From positions 1-9,645 of the forward strand of contig DIUD01000054.1 in NCBI GenBank assembly GCA_002428225.1: a DNA stretch of 9,645 bases, read 5' to 3'. The notes below the pieces were generated by a model. It was not told where the DNA came from and made no database searches. It was given only the letters and a program-made list of their open reading frames with translations. This document shows positions 1 to 4,962 of the stretch, one piece after another. A program made the position numbers and the translations under genes. Position 1 is the stretch's first letter. Each line of letters starts with the position of its first letter. The DNA is from Roseovarius sp. UBA6167. Lineage in GTDB: Bacteria > Pseudomonadota > Alphaproteobacteria > Rhodobacterales > Rhodobacteraceae.

Positions 1-603
1 CAGGGCGGCCGCAAGCATCCGCAGCAGGAGTTCCTGCAGGTGGACACGACCAACATCCTGTTCATCTGCGGCGGGGCATTTGCCGGGCTCGACCGCATCA
101 TCGCGCAGCGCGGCAAGGGCAGCGCCATGGGCTTTGGCGCCGAGGTCAAGGACCCCGACGCGCGCAACGTCGGCGAACTCTTCAAGGAGCTGGAACCAGA
201 GGATCTTCTGAAATTCGGCCTGATCCCGGAATTCGTCGGCCGCCTGCCGGTGCTGGCGACGCTGGAGGATCTCGACGAGGAGGCGCTGGTCACCATCCTG
301 ACCGAGCCCAAGAACGCGCTGGTGAAACAGTATCAGCGCCTGTTCGAGATGGAGGGCGCGCGGCTCACCTTCACCGATGACGCCCTCAAGGCCATCGCCA
401 AGCGCGCCATTTCCCGCAAGACCGGCGCGCGGGGCCTGCGATCGATCCTCGAGGACATCCTGCTCGACACCATGTTCGACCTGCCGAGCCTGTCGAATGT
501 CGAAGAGGTGGTGGTCAACGAAGAGGCCGTGGCCGTGGCCGCCGCCCCTCTGATCATCTACGCCGAGAAACGCGGCAAGAAGGAAGGCAAGAGCGCGGGG
601 TGA
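1..603 (+). CDS. clpX: ATP-dependent Clp protease ATP-binding subunit ClpX (3' part, 200 codons)
   Basis: ClpX is the AAA+ unfoldase that recognises substrates and threads them into the ClpP peptidase in the cytoplasm. The frame is open from the first base, so the N-terminal zinc-binding domain and the Walker motifs lie outside the window. What remains aligns by eye with the second half of E. coli ClpX. It shows the substrate-binding RKH loop (fragment residues 4-6), the stretch LFICGGAFAGLD, the ClpP-contacting loop as MGF (43-45) where E. coli has IGF, the arginine finger in PEFVGRLP (R81), EPKNALVKQYQ, and the sensor-2 stretch TGARGLRS. The C-terminal tail is short and lysine-rich (GKKEGKSAG). 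A strong intrinsic terminator follows 27 nt after the stop, so clpX is probably the last gene of its transcript. In relatives clpP lies upstream, but that cannot be seen here. Confidence 0.97.
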   Translation, partial: QGGRKHPQQEFLQVDTTNILFICGGAFAGLDRIIAQRGKGSAMGFGAEVKDPDARNVGELFKELEPEDLLKFGLIPEFVGRLPVLATLEDLDEEALVTILTEPKNALVKQYQRLFEMEGARLTFTDDALKAIAKRAISRKTGARGLRSILEDILLDTMFDLPSLSNVEEVVVNEEAVAVAAAPLIIYAEKRGKKEGKSAG

Positions 604-629
604 TCCCCGCGCCGACCGGAACGACCCAC

Positions 630-655
630 GGCGGGGCACAGGCCCCGCCATTTTT
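630..655 (+). terminator. Rho-independent terminator after clpX
   Basis: A perfect 8-bp GC stem (630-637 pairs with 642-649) closes a 4-nt loop and is followed by A and five T residues (651-655). This is the textbook intrinsic-terminator form. It sits 27 nt past the clpX stop and 14 nt before the next start codon, so it should separate clpX transcription from the downstream gene. Confidence 0.88.
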
Positions 656-659
656 GTGT

Positions 660-663
660 GGAG
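660..663 (+). promoter_or_regulatory. Ribosome binding site that decides the ridA-family start
   Basis: GGAG lies 6 nt before the ATG at 670. An in-frame GTG at 658 would overlap this site and has only the terminator T-tract upstream, so the ATG is the better start. Confidence 0.6.
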
Positions 664-669
664 CAGGAC

Positions 670-1026
670 ATGAAGCGGATATTTTCAGGCAGCCCCTTCG
701 AGAACAAGGTGGGCTATGCCCGCGCCGTTGTGGCAGGTGGATTCGTGCATGTCGCGGGCACCGTCGGGGCGGGCGATACCGTGACCGAACAATGCCGCGC
801 GGCGCTCGCCACCATCGAAAGGGCGCTCGCCGAGGCGGGGGCAAGCTTTGCCGATGCGGTGCGCGTGACCTATTACCTGCCCGACGCCGCCGAGTTCGAG
901 CCGTGCTGGCCGATCCTGCGCGAGACCTTCGGTGCCAATCCGCCCGCCGCGACCATGGTGGAATGCAATCTGATCGACCCGAAATACCGCATCGAGATCG
1001 AGCTGACGGCCCTTGCCCCGGCTTGA
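670..1026 (+). CDS. RidA/YjgF/UK114-family protein lacking the catalytic arginine
   Basis: This 118-residue protein has the full length and fold signature of the Rid (YjgF/YER057c/UK114) family of small trimeric cytoplasmic proteins. Canonical RidA hydrolyses reactive enamines and imines such as 2-aminoacrylate, released by PLP enzymes. Family features are the strand VVAGGFVHVAGTVG (20-33), the helix TEQCRAALATIERALAEAG (39-57), VRVTYYLPD (64-72), and the C-terminal strand IEIELTALA (108-116), whose E109 matches E120 of E. coli RidA. E. coli R105 in PARSCVEV, which binds the substrate carboxylate, is replaced by A94 in PAATMVEC. The protein is therefore probably a non-canonical Rid member, and deaminase activity should not be assumed. 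A GTG start at 658 (122 aa) is possible but less likely. The gene stands alone between the clpX terminator and the promoter of the next cluster; its own promoter is not evident. Confidence 0.92.
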   Translation: MKRIFSGSPFENKVGYARAVVAGGFVHVAGTVGAGDTVTEQCRAALATIERALAEAGASFADAVRVTYYLPDAAEFEPCWPILRETFGANPPAATMVECNLIDPKYRIEIELTALAPA

Positions 1027-1046
1027 GCCTGCGGCCGCGGCGCGTC

Positions 1047-1075
1047 TGGACCTTGGGGCGCGGATGGGCCTATAA
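1047..1075 (+). promoter_or_regulatory. Probable sigma-70-type promoter of the NDUFA12-mlaD-DUF2155 cluster
   Basis: TGGACC (1047-1052) as -35 and CTATAA (1070-1075) as -10 are 17 nt apart, which resembles the alphaproteobacterial housekeeping consensus. Transcription would start near 1083, leaving a leader of about 20 nt before the ATG at 1103. The 10-mer GGCCTATAAG around the -10 (1067-1076) recurs exactly upstream of accB on the other strand. Confidence 0.5.
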
Positions 1076-1102
1076 GGGCGGGACACGAGACAGGAGTCGT
1101 CC

Positions 1103-1486
1103 ATGGGCATACTCGACACGCTGCTGCGCGCCGTCACCTGGTGGAACGGGCAGACGCTCAACACCCAGATCTACACCTGGCGCAAGGGCGTGCGCGTGGG
1201 TGAGGACGAACAGGGCAACGTCTTCTACCAGAGCCGCGACGCCAAGCGCCGCTGGGTGATCTTCAACGGCGAGGCCGAGGCAAGCCGCGTCAGCCCCGAC
1301 TGGCACGGCTGGCTGCACCATACCTTTGCCGAGCCCCCGACCGAGCGCCCCCTGCCGCACAAGCCGTGGGAAAAGCCGCATCAGGAGAATCTGACCGGCA
1401 CGCCGCTTGCCTATGCGCCCGCAGGCTCGATTCGCCGCGCCGTCCCGGCGGAACGGCGCGATTACGAGGCGTGGCAGCCGGAATAA
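1103..1486 (+). CDS. NADH:ubiquinone oxidoreductase subunit, NDUFA12 family
   Basis: This 127-residue protein resembles mitochondrial complex I subunit NDUFA12 (B17.2). In alphaproteobacteria such as Paracoccus this is one of the few accessory subunits shared with the mitochondrial enzyme; it sits at the matrix/cytoplasmic arm rather than in the catalytic core. Diagnostic stretches are TWWNGQTLNTQIYTWRKG (12-29), VGEDEQGNVFYQSRD, RRWVIFNGEAEASRV and SPDWHGWLHHTFAEPPTE, which is the core signature of the family. The C-terminal part is proline-rich, as in other bacterial members. The start is fixed by AGGAG (1092-1096), 6 nt before the ATG. The stop is 12 nt before the mlaD-like start, so the two are probably co-transcribed. 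The core nuo genes are not in the window, so the subunit is encoded apart from its complex, as I recall for relatives. Confidence 0.93.
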   Translation: MGILDTLLRAVTWWNGQTLNTQIYTWRKGVRVGEDEQGNVFYQSRDAKRRWVIFNGEAEASRVSPDWHGWLHHTFAEPPTERPLPHKPWEKPHQENLTGTPLAYAPAGSIRRAVPAERRDYEAWQPE

Positions 1487-1498
1487 GGGGGCGGAAAC

Positions 1499-1945
1499 AT
1501 GTCCGAGAACAAATCCGAGATTCTGGTGGGCGGGCTGGTCCTCGCCGTGGCGCTGGGCTTTCTGGTCTATGCCGGAAAGACCACCGGCATGACCGGCGGC
1601 GGCGGCGAATACGCCCTCACCGCGTCGTTCCGCAGCGCGGACGGGGTGAGCGTGGGCACCGATGTGCGACTTGCCGGCGTCAAGGTGGGCCGCGTCACCG
1701 ATATCCGGCTCGATCCCGAGACCTATCGCGCCAAGACGGCCTTTACCGTGCGCGACGGCATCAACGTGCCCGATGACAGTGCGGTGGCGATTTCCTCAGA
1801 GGGGCTTCTGGGCGGCAATTATGTCGAGATCATGCCCGGCGGATCGCCCTTTTATTTCGAGCCGGGCGACGAGATCGAATTTACCCAGGGCTCGGTCAGC
1901 CTCGTGTCGCTGCTGTTGAAATTCGTCTCGGGCAGCACCGAATGA
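1499..1945 (+). CDS. mlaD: MlaD-family MCE-domain protein (phospholipid transport, periplasmic)
   Basis: This 148-residue protein has one N-terminal transmembrane helix (about 8-26) followed by a single MCE domain facing the periplasm. In the Mla system, MlaD forms a hexameric ring on the MlaFE ABC transporter and passes phospholipids across the periplasm to keep the outer membrane asymmetric. The MCE core is visible as the stretch FRSADGVSVGTDVRLAGV, then KVGRVTDIRLD, VPDDSAVAISSEGLLGGNYV and EIMPGG. The C-terminus, LVSLLLKFVSGS, is a hydrophobic helix of the kind that lines the central pore of MlaD. The length fits short alphaproteobacterial MlaD proteins. No mlaE, mlaF, mlaB or mlaC is in the window, so the transporter partner must be encoded elsewhere. 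The stop overlaps the next start as ATGA (1942-1945), which points to translational coupling. Confidence 0.91.
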   Translation: MSENKSEILVGGLVLAVALGFLVYAGKTTGMTGGGGEYALTASFRSADGVSVGTDVRLAGVKVGRVTDIRLDPETYRAKTAFTVRDGINVPDDSAVAISSEGLLGGNYVEIMPGGSPFYFEPGDEIEFTQGSVSLVSLLLKFVSGSTE

Positions 1946-2301
1946 GGCGCGCGCTGGCGCTGCTTTGCGCGCTGGTGCTGGCTGGACAGGCAGTGGCGCA
2001 GGAACCGGCGGCGCAGGGCACGGGCGCGGTGCTGCGCGCGCTGGACAAGATCACCACCGAAGTGCGCGACCTGGAACTGGCCAACGGGGCGGCGGCGGAA
2101 TTCGGCTCTCTGACGGTGGAACTGGGTGTCTGCCGCTTCCCCGAGGAGAACCCGGCCAGCGACGCCTATGCCTTTCTCGACATCCGCAGCACGGAAGGCG
2201 GGCAGGTTCTGTTCTCGGGGTGGATGCTGGCCTCTTCGCCCGCGCTCAACGCGCTCGAACATCCGCGTTACGATGTCTGGGTGCTGCGCTGCACCACCTG
2301 A
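1942..2301 (+). CDS. DUF2155 domain-containing secreted protein
   Basis: This 119-residue protein of unknown function matches the alphaproteobacterial DUF2155 family. It has a Sec signal peptide (MRRALALLCALVLAGQAVA, cleavage near residue 19-20), so the mature protein of about 100 residues should be periplasmic. Family features are ITTEVRDLELANG (37-49), VELGVCRFPEENPASDAYAF, GQVLFSGWMLASSPALNALE and HPRYDVWVL near the end. The mature protein has two cysteines, C64 and C117, which could form a disulfide. The start codon overlaps the end of the mlaD-like gene by 4 nt, and co-expression hints at an envelope role; that is inference from context only. Its last 34 nt overlap the 3' end of aat on the opposite strand. 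Confidence 0.9.
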   Translation: MRRALALLCALVLAGQAVAQEPAAQGTGAVLRALDKITTEVRDLELANGAAAEFGSLTVELGVCRFPEENPASDAYAFLDIRSTEGGQVLFSGWMLASSPALNALEHPRYDVWVLRCTT

Positions 2302-2909
2302 ACCGGGTCGCGCTCAAGCGGCAGCGCGTGGATATCCGCGGCACCTGACAGCGCCTCGGCAAGGCGCGCGTGATAGGCGGCGCGGCTGATCTCGATTGCC
2401 CCGAGGCTGGCCAGATGATCGGTCAGGAACTGCGTGTCAAAGAGAGCAAAGCCGCAGCGGCGCAGATGGTCCACCAGATGCGCGAGCGCCAGTTTCGAGG
2501 CGTCGGTGCGCCGCGAGAACATGCTCTCGCCGAAAAACGACCGCCCCAGCGTCACGCCATAGACCCCGCCCGCAAGCGTGTCGTGCTCCCACACCTCCAG
2601 AGAATGCGCGTCCCCCCGCGCGTGCAACGCCAGATAGGCCGCGCGGATGGGCGCGCTGATCCAGGTATCCACCCGGTCGGCGCAGGCATCGAGCACGCCG
2701 GTGAAATCCGCGTCGAGCGTCACCCGGTAGCCCCCCCGCCGCATCCGCCGCGCAAGCGAGCGGGAGACGTGGAACCCGTCAAGAGGCAGCACCCCGCGCC
2801 GGTCCGGATCGACCCAGAACACCTCGGCGTCGCCGCGATGCTCGGCCATGGGAAACACACCCATGGCATAGGCGCGCAACAGCAGTTCCGGGGGCAAAAA
2901 GGCGGGCAT
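2268..2909 (-). CDS. aat: Leucyl/phenylalanyl-tRNA--protein transferase
   Basis: Aat moves Leu or Phe from aminoacyl-tRNA to the N-terminal Lys or Arg of proteins in the cytoplasm, marking them for ClpS/ClpAP degradation by the N-end rule. The family motifs are all present: YAMGVFPMAE (14-23), FWVDPDRRGVLPLDGFHVSR (31-50), GGVYGVTLGRSFFGESMFSR (114-133), DASKLAL (136-142) and FDTQFLTDHLASLGA (157-171). The length of 213 residues is usual. I chose the ATG at 2909, which shares its A with the accC stop (TGATG). A GTG one codon upstream (2912) is also in frame and overlaps accC as GTGA. The gene is the last of accB-accC-aat and should be translationally coupled to accC. Its 3' end overlaps the convergent DUF2155 gene by 34 nt, and no terminator is visible between them. 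Confidence 0.96.
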   Translation of the reverse strand: MPAFLPPELLLRAYAMGVFPMAEHRGDAEVFWVDPDRRGVLPLDGFHVSRSLARRMRRGGYRVTLDADFTGVLDACADRVDTWISAPIRAAYLALHARGDAHSLEVWEHDTLAGGVYGVTLGRSFFGESMFSRRTDASKLALAHLVDHLRRCGFALFDTQFLTDHLASLGAIEISRAAYHARLAEALSGAADIHALPLERDPVQVVQRSTQTS

Positions 2910-4258
2910 CACGCCCGCAGGTTGGTTTCGAGCCAGCGTTCGAGCCAGTGGATATTGTAGGTCCCGCGCTGGATGTCCTCTTCCTGCAAGAGCGCATGGA
3001 ACAGCGGCAAGGTGGTATCCACCCCATCGACGATCAACTCTCCAAGCGCGCGCGCCAGCCGGCTGAGCGCGGCGGGCCGGTCAACCCCGTGGACGATCAG
3101 CTTGGCGATGAGGCTGTCGTAATAGGGCGGGATCTTGTAGCCGTCATAGAGCGCGCTATCCATCCGCACCCCCAGACCGCCCGGCGCGTGAAACTGCGTG
3201 ATCGTGCCGGGGCGCGGCGCGAAATCGGGCAGTTTCTCGGCGTTGATGCGCACCTCGATGGCGTGGCCGTTGATGCGCAGATCCTCCTGCGTGAACGACA
3301 TCGGCAGGCCCTCGGCCACGCGGATCTGTTCCTGCACCAGATCGACGCCGAAAATCGCCTCGGTCACCGGGTGCTCCACCTGAAGGCGCGTGTTCATCTC
3401 GATGAAGAAGAACTCGCCCTTTTCATAGAGGAACTCGATGGTGCCCGCGCCGCGATAGTTGATATTGGCGCAGGCGTCGGCGCAGATCTTGCCGATGCGC
3501 GCGCGCTCTTCCTCGGTGATGCACGGGCCGGGGGCCTCTTCCAGAACCTTCTGGTGACGGCGCTGCAACGAGCAGTCACGCTCGCCCAGATGGACCGCGC
3601 GGCCCTTGCCGTCGCCGAACACCTGAACTTCGATATGACGCGGCGTGGTGAGGTATTTCTCGATATAGACCGCGTCATTGCCAAAGGCCGCCTTGGCCTC
3701 CGACCGCGCGGTGAGAAAGGCGCGTTCCAGCTCTCCCGCGTCTTGCGCCACCTTCATGCCGCGCCCGCCGCCGCCCGCCGTGGCCTTGACGATCACCGGA
3801 AAGCCGATCTCGGCACAAAGCGCCTTGGCCGCAGCCACATCGGCAATGCCCCCCTCGGAGCCGGGCACGCAAGGCACGCCGAGCGCCTTCATCGTGTCCT
3901 TGGCGGTGATCTTGTCGCCCATGATGCGGATATGTTCCGCCGAAGGGCCGATGAAGGTCAGCCCGTGATCCTCGACGATCTGCACGAAACTGGCGTTCTC
4001 CGACAGAAACCCATAACCCGGATGGATCGCCTGCGCGCCCGTCACCTCGCAGGCGGCGATGATCGAGGGGATCGACAGATAGCTCTCGGATGAGGGCGGC
4101 GGGCCGATGCACACCGATTCGTCGGCCATGCGCACATGCATCGCGTCGGCATCCGCCGTCGAATGGACGGCGACCGAGGCGATCCCCATCTCGCGCGCGG
4201 CGCGGATCACCCGAAGCGCGATCTCGCCGCGGTTGGCCACAAGGATCTTGTCGAACAT
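2909..4258 (-). CDS. accC: Acetyl-CoA carboxylase, biotin carboxylase subunit
   Basis: AccC carboxylates the biotin on AccB using ATP and bicarbonate, the first half-reaction of acetyl-CoA carboxylase and the committed step of fatty-acid synthesis. At 449 residues it matches E. coli AccC and is the stand-alone bacterial type, not an acyl-CoA carboxylase alpha chain with a fused biotin domain. Visible are the N-terminal domain start KILVANRGEIALRVIRAA (4-21), HPGYGFLSEN (79-88), K116, K158, the ATP-grasp glycine loop AGGGGRGMKV (161-170), RHIEVQVFGD (207-216), and the metal and bicarbonate site IEMNTRLQVEHPVTE (286-300, with N289, R291 and E295). R337 lies in GHAIEVRINAE. GAGG, overlapping the accB stop, gives the ribosome binding site; 7 nt separate the two genes. 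AccA and AccD are encoded elsewhere. Confidence 0.99.
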   Translation of the reverse strand: MFDKILVANRGEIALRVIRAAREMGIASVAVHSTADADAMHVRMADESVCIGPPPSSESYLSIPSIIAACEVTGAQAIHPGYGFLSENASFVQIVEDHGLTFIGPSAEHIRIMGDKITAKDTMKALGVPCVPGSEGGIADVAAAKALCAEIGFPVIVKATAGGGGRGMKVAQDAGELERAFLTARSEAKAAFGNDAVYIEKYLTTPRHIEVQVFGDGKGRAVHLGERDCSLQRRHQKVLEEAPGPCITEEERARIGKICADACANINYRGAGTIEFLYEKGEFFFIEMNTRLQVEHPVTEAIFGVDLVQEQIRVAEGLPMSFTQEDLRINGHAIEVRINAEKLPDFAPRPGTITQFHAPGGLGVRMDSALYDGYKIPPYYDSLIAKLIVHGVDRPAALSRLARALGELIVDGVDTTLPLFHALLQEEDIQRGTYNIHWLERWLETNLRA

Positions 4259-4265
4259 GGCCGCC

Positions 4266-4739
4266 TCACTCGATGATCATCAGGGGCGCGCCGTATTCCA
4301 CCGCCGCGCCATCCTCGACGAGGATGCGCCTGACGGTGCCCGCGCGCGGGGCGGGGATGTGGTTCATCGTCTTCATCGCCTCGATTATCAGCAGCGTGTC
4401 GCCCTCTGCCACCTGCTGGCCGACGCTGACAAAGCCGGGCGCGCCCGGCTCTGCCTGCATGTAGACGGTGCCGACCATGGGCGAGGTGACGGCGCCGGGA
4501 TGGCTTGCCGGGTCCTCGGCGGGTGCGGCGGCCGGGGCGGGGGCGATATGGGGCGCGGGCCCGGGCGCAGGGGCGGCGGCATGGGTCACGGTCTCGCCCT
4601 TGCGGCTCACCCGGACCTGAAGCGTATCGTCCTCGCCGTATTCACGCTTGACCGAAAGTTCGGTCAGGTCGTTCTCGTTGAGAAGTTCCGCGAGAGCCTT
4701 GATGAAGGCCACGTCCGATTCATGCGATTTGTTCGACAT
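4266..4739 (-). CDS. accB: Acetyl-CoA carboxylase, biotin carboxyl carrier protein
   Basis: AccB carries the biotin that AccC carboxylates and delivers the carboxyl group to acetyl-CoA at AccAD. The 157-residue protein has an N-terminal helical part starting MSNKSHESDVAFIKALAELL, a flexible Ala/Pro linker (about 54-80), and a C-terminal biotinyl domain with the biotinylation motif EAMKTMNHI, where K123 is the attachment lysine. A thumb-like insertion (around EPGAPGFVSVGQQV, 97-110) is typical of AccB as opposed to other biotinyl domains. The frame stays open 16 codons upstream, but those codons look non-coding (Pro/Arg-rich), and GAGGA 5 nt before the ATG at 4739 fixes the start. The gene heads the accB-accC-aat operon behind a structured leader. 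In many relatives as I recall them, aroQ precedes accB; here it does not. Confidence 0.97.
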   Translation of the reverse strand: MSNKSHESDVAFIKALAELLNENDLTELSVKREYGEDDTLQVRVSRKGETVTHAAAPAPGPAPHIAPAPAAAPAEDPASHPGAVTSPMVGTVYMQAEPGAPGFVSVGQQVAEGDTLLIIEAMKTMNHIPAPRAGTVRRILVEDGAAVEYGAPLMIIE

Positions 4740-4744
4740 TTGCG

Positions 4745-4749
4745 TCCTC
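4745..4749 (-). promoter_or_regulatory. Ribosome binding site of accB
   Basis: GAGGA on the minus strand, 5 nt before the ATG at 4739. It rules out the longer reading frame that would begin at 4787. Confidence 0.7.
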
Positions 4750-4761
4750 GGTGGGGGCAAG

Positions 4762-4780
4762 GCGGGCGCGGCGCGCCCGC
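4762..4780 (-). promoter_or_regulatory. GC-rich hairpin in the accB leader
   Basis: A perfect 8-bp inverted repeat of only G and C (4762-4769 with 4773-4780) encloses a 3-nt loop. It lies between the proposed accB promoter and the ribosome binding site, 22 nt before the accB start. No T-tract follows on either strand, so it is not a simple intrinsic terminator. A role in accB expression is possible but unproven. Confidence 0.4.
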
Positions 4781-4798
4781 AAGGCATGGGTTTTGCCG

Positions 4799-4828
4799 CT
4801 TATAGGCCATGCGATCGGCTGAGAAAAG
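4799..4828 (-). promoter_or_regulatory. Possible promoter of the accB-accC-aat operon
   Basis: On the minus strand the -10-like CTATAA (4805 to 4800) lies within GGCCTATAAG, the same 10-mer as at the NDUFA12 promoter. The -35 region at 17 nt spacing (4828 to 4823) reads CTTTTC, a weak match. Transcription would start near 4792 and leave a leader of about 53 nt that contains the hairpin at 4762-4780. Confidence 0.4.
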
Positions 4829-4945
4829 CGGCCAAATGCGGTTATGGCGGGACGCTCTCGTGAGGGTGCCGGGGGCCGCTTCGGGTGGCCTGCCCCCTCC
4901 CGCACGGTTGCGTCGGCGCGCCGGTGGTGCTTTCCTGCGCCCGAC

Positions 4946-4953
4946 AAGGAGGA
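4946..4953 (+). promoter_or_regulatory. Ribosome binding site of the AMP-binding gene
   Basis: AAGGAGGA, close to the perfect anti-16S sequence, lies 9 nt before the ATG at 4963. It decides against a 26-codon longer frame beginning at 4885, whose extra residues resemble no ligase N-terminus. Confidence 0.75.
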
Positions 4954-4962
4954 GAATCAGGC

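Larger units (their letters stand above)
4740..4962. other. Divergent intergenic region between accB and the AMP-binding gene
   Basis: This is the longest gap between intact genes, 223 nt. The left half holds the accB leader and its possible promoter. The right half has no convincing promoter for the AMP-binding gene; it contains an imperfect GC hairpin (4871-4897: five G-C pairs, a 4-nt bulge, then CCGC/GTGG around TTCGG) and the strong ribosome binding site at 4946-4953. No small open frame with a ribosome binding site is apparent. Confidence 0.6.

Noticed and set aside
600..1259. A 219-codon plus-strand frame across the terminator, ridA and the start of the NDUFA12 gene.
   Set aside because: It covers a terminator and two genes in other frames, and its translation is an arginine/glycine-rich shadow without motifs.
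2948..4093. A 381-codon open frame on the plus strand opposite accC.
   Set aside because: It is antisense to a certain gene, rich in Arg, His and Asp, has no family motif and arises from the GC-biased third positions of accC.
4762..4796. GC hairpin followed by TTTT (4791-4794) on the plus strand, considered as a terminator.
   Set aside because: The T-run is only four bases and 10 nt away from the stem, and no plus-strand gene ends here.
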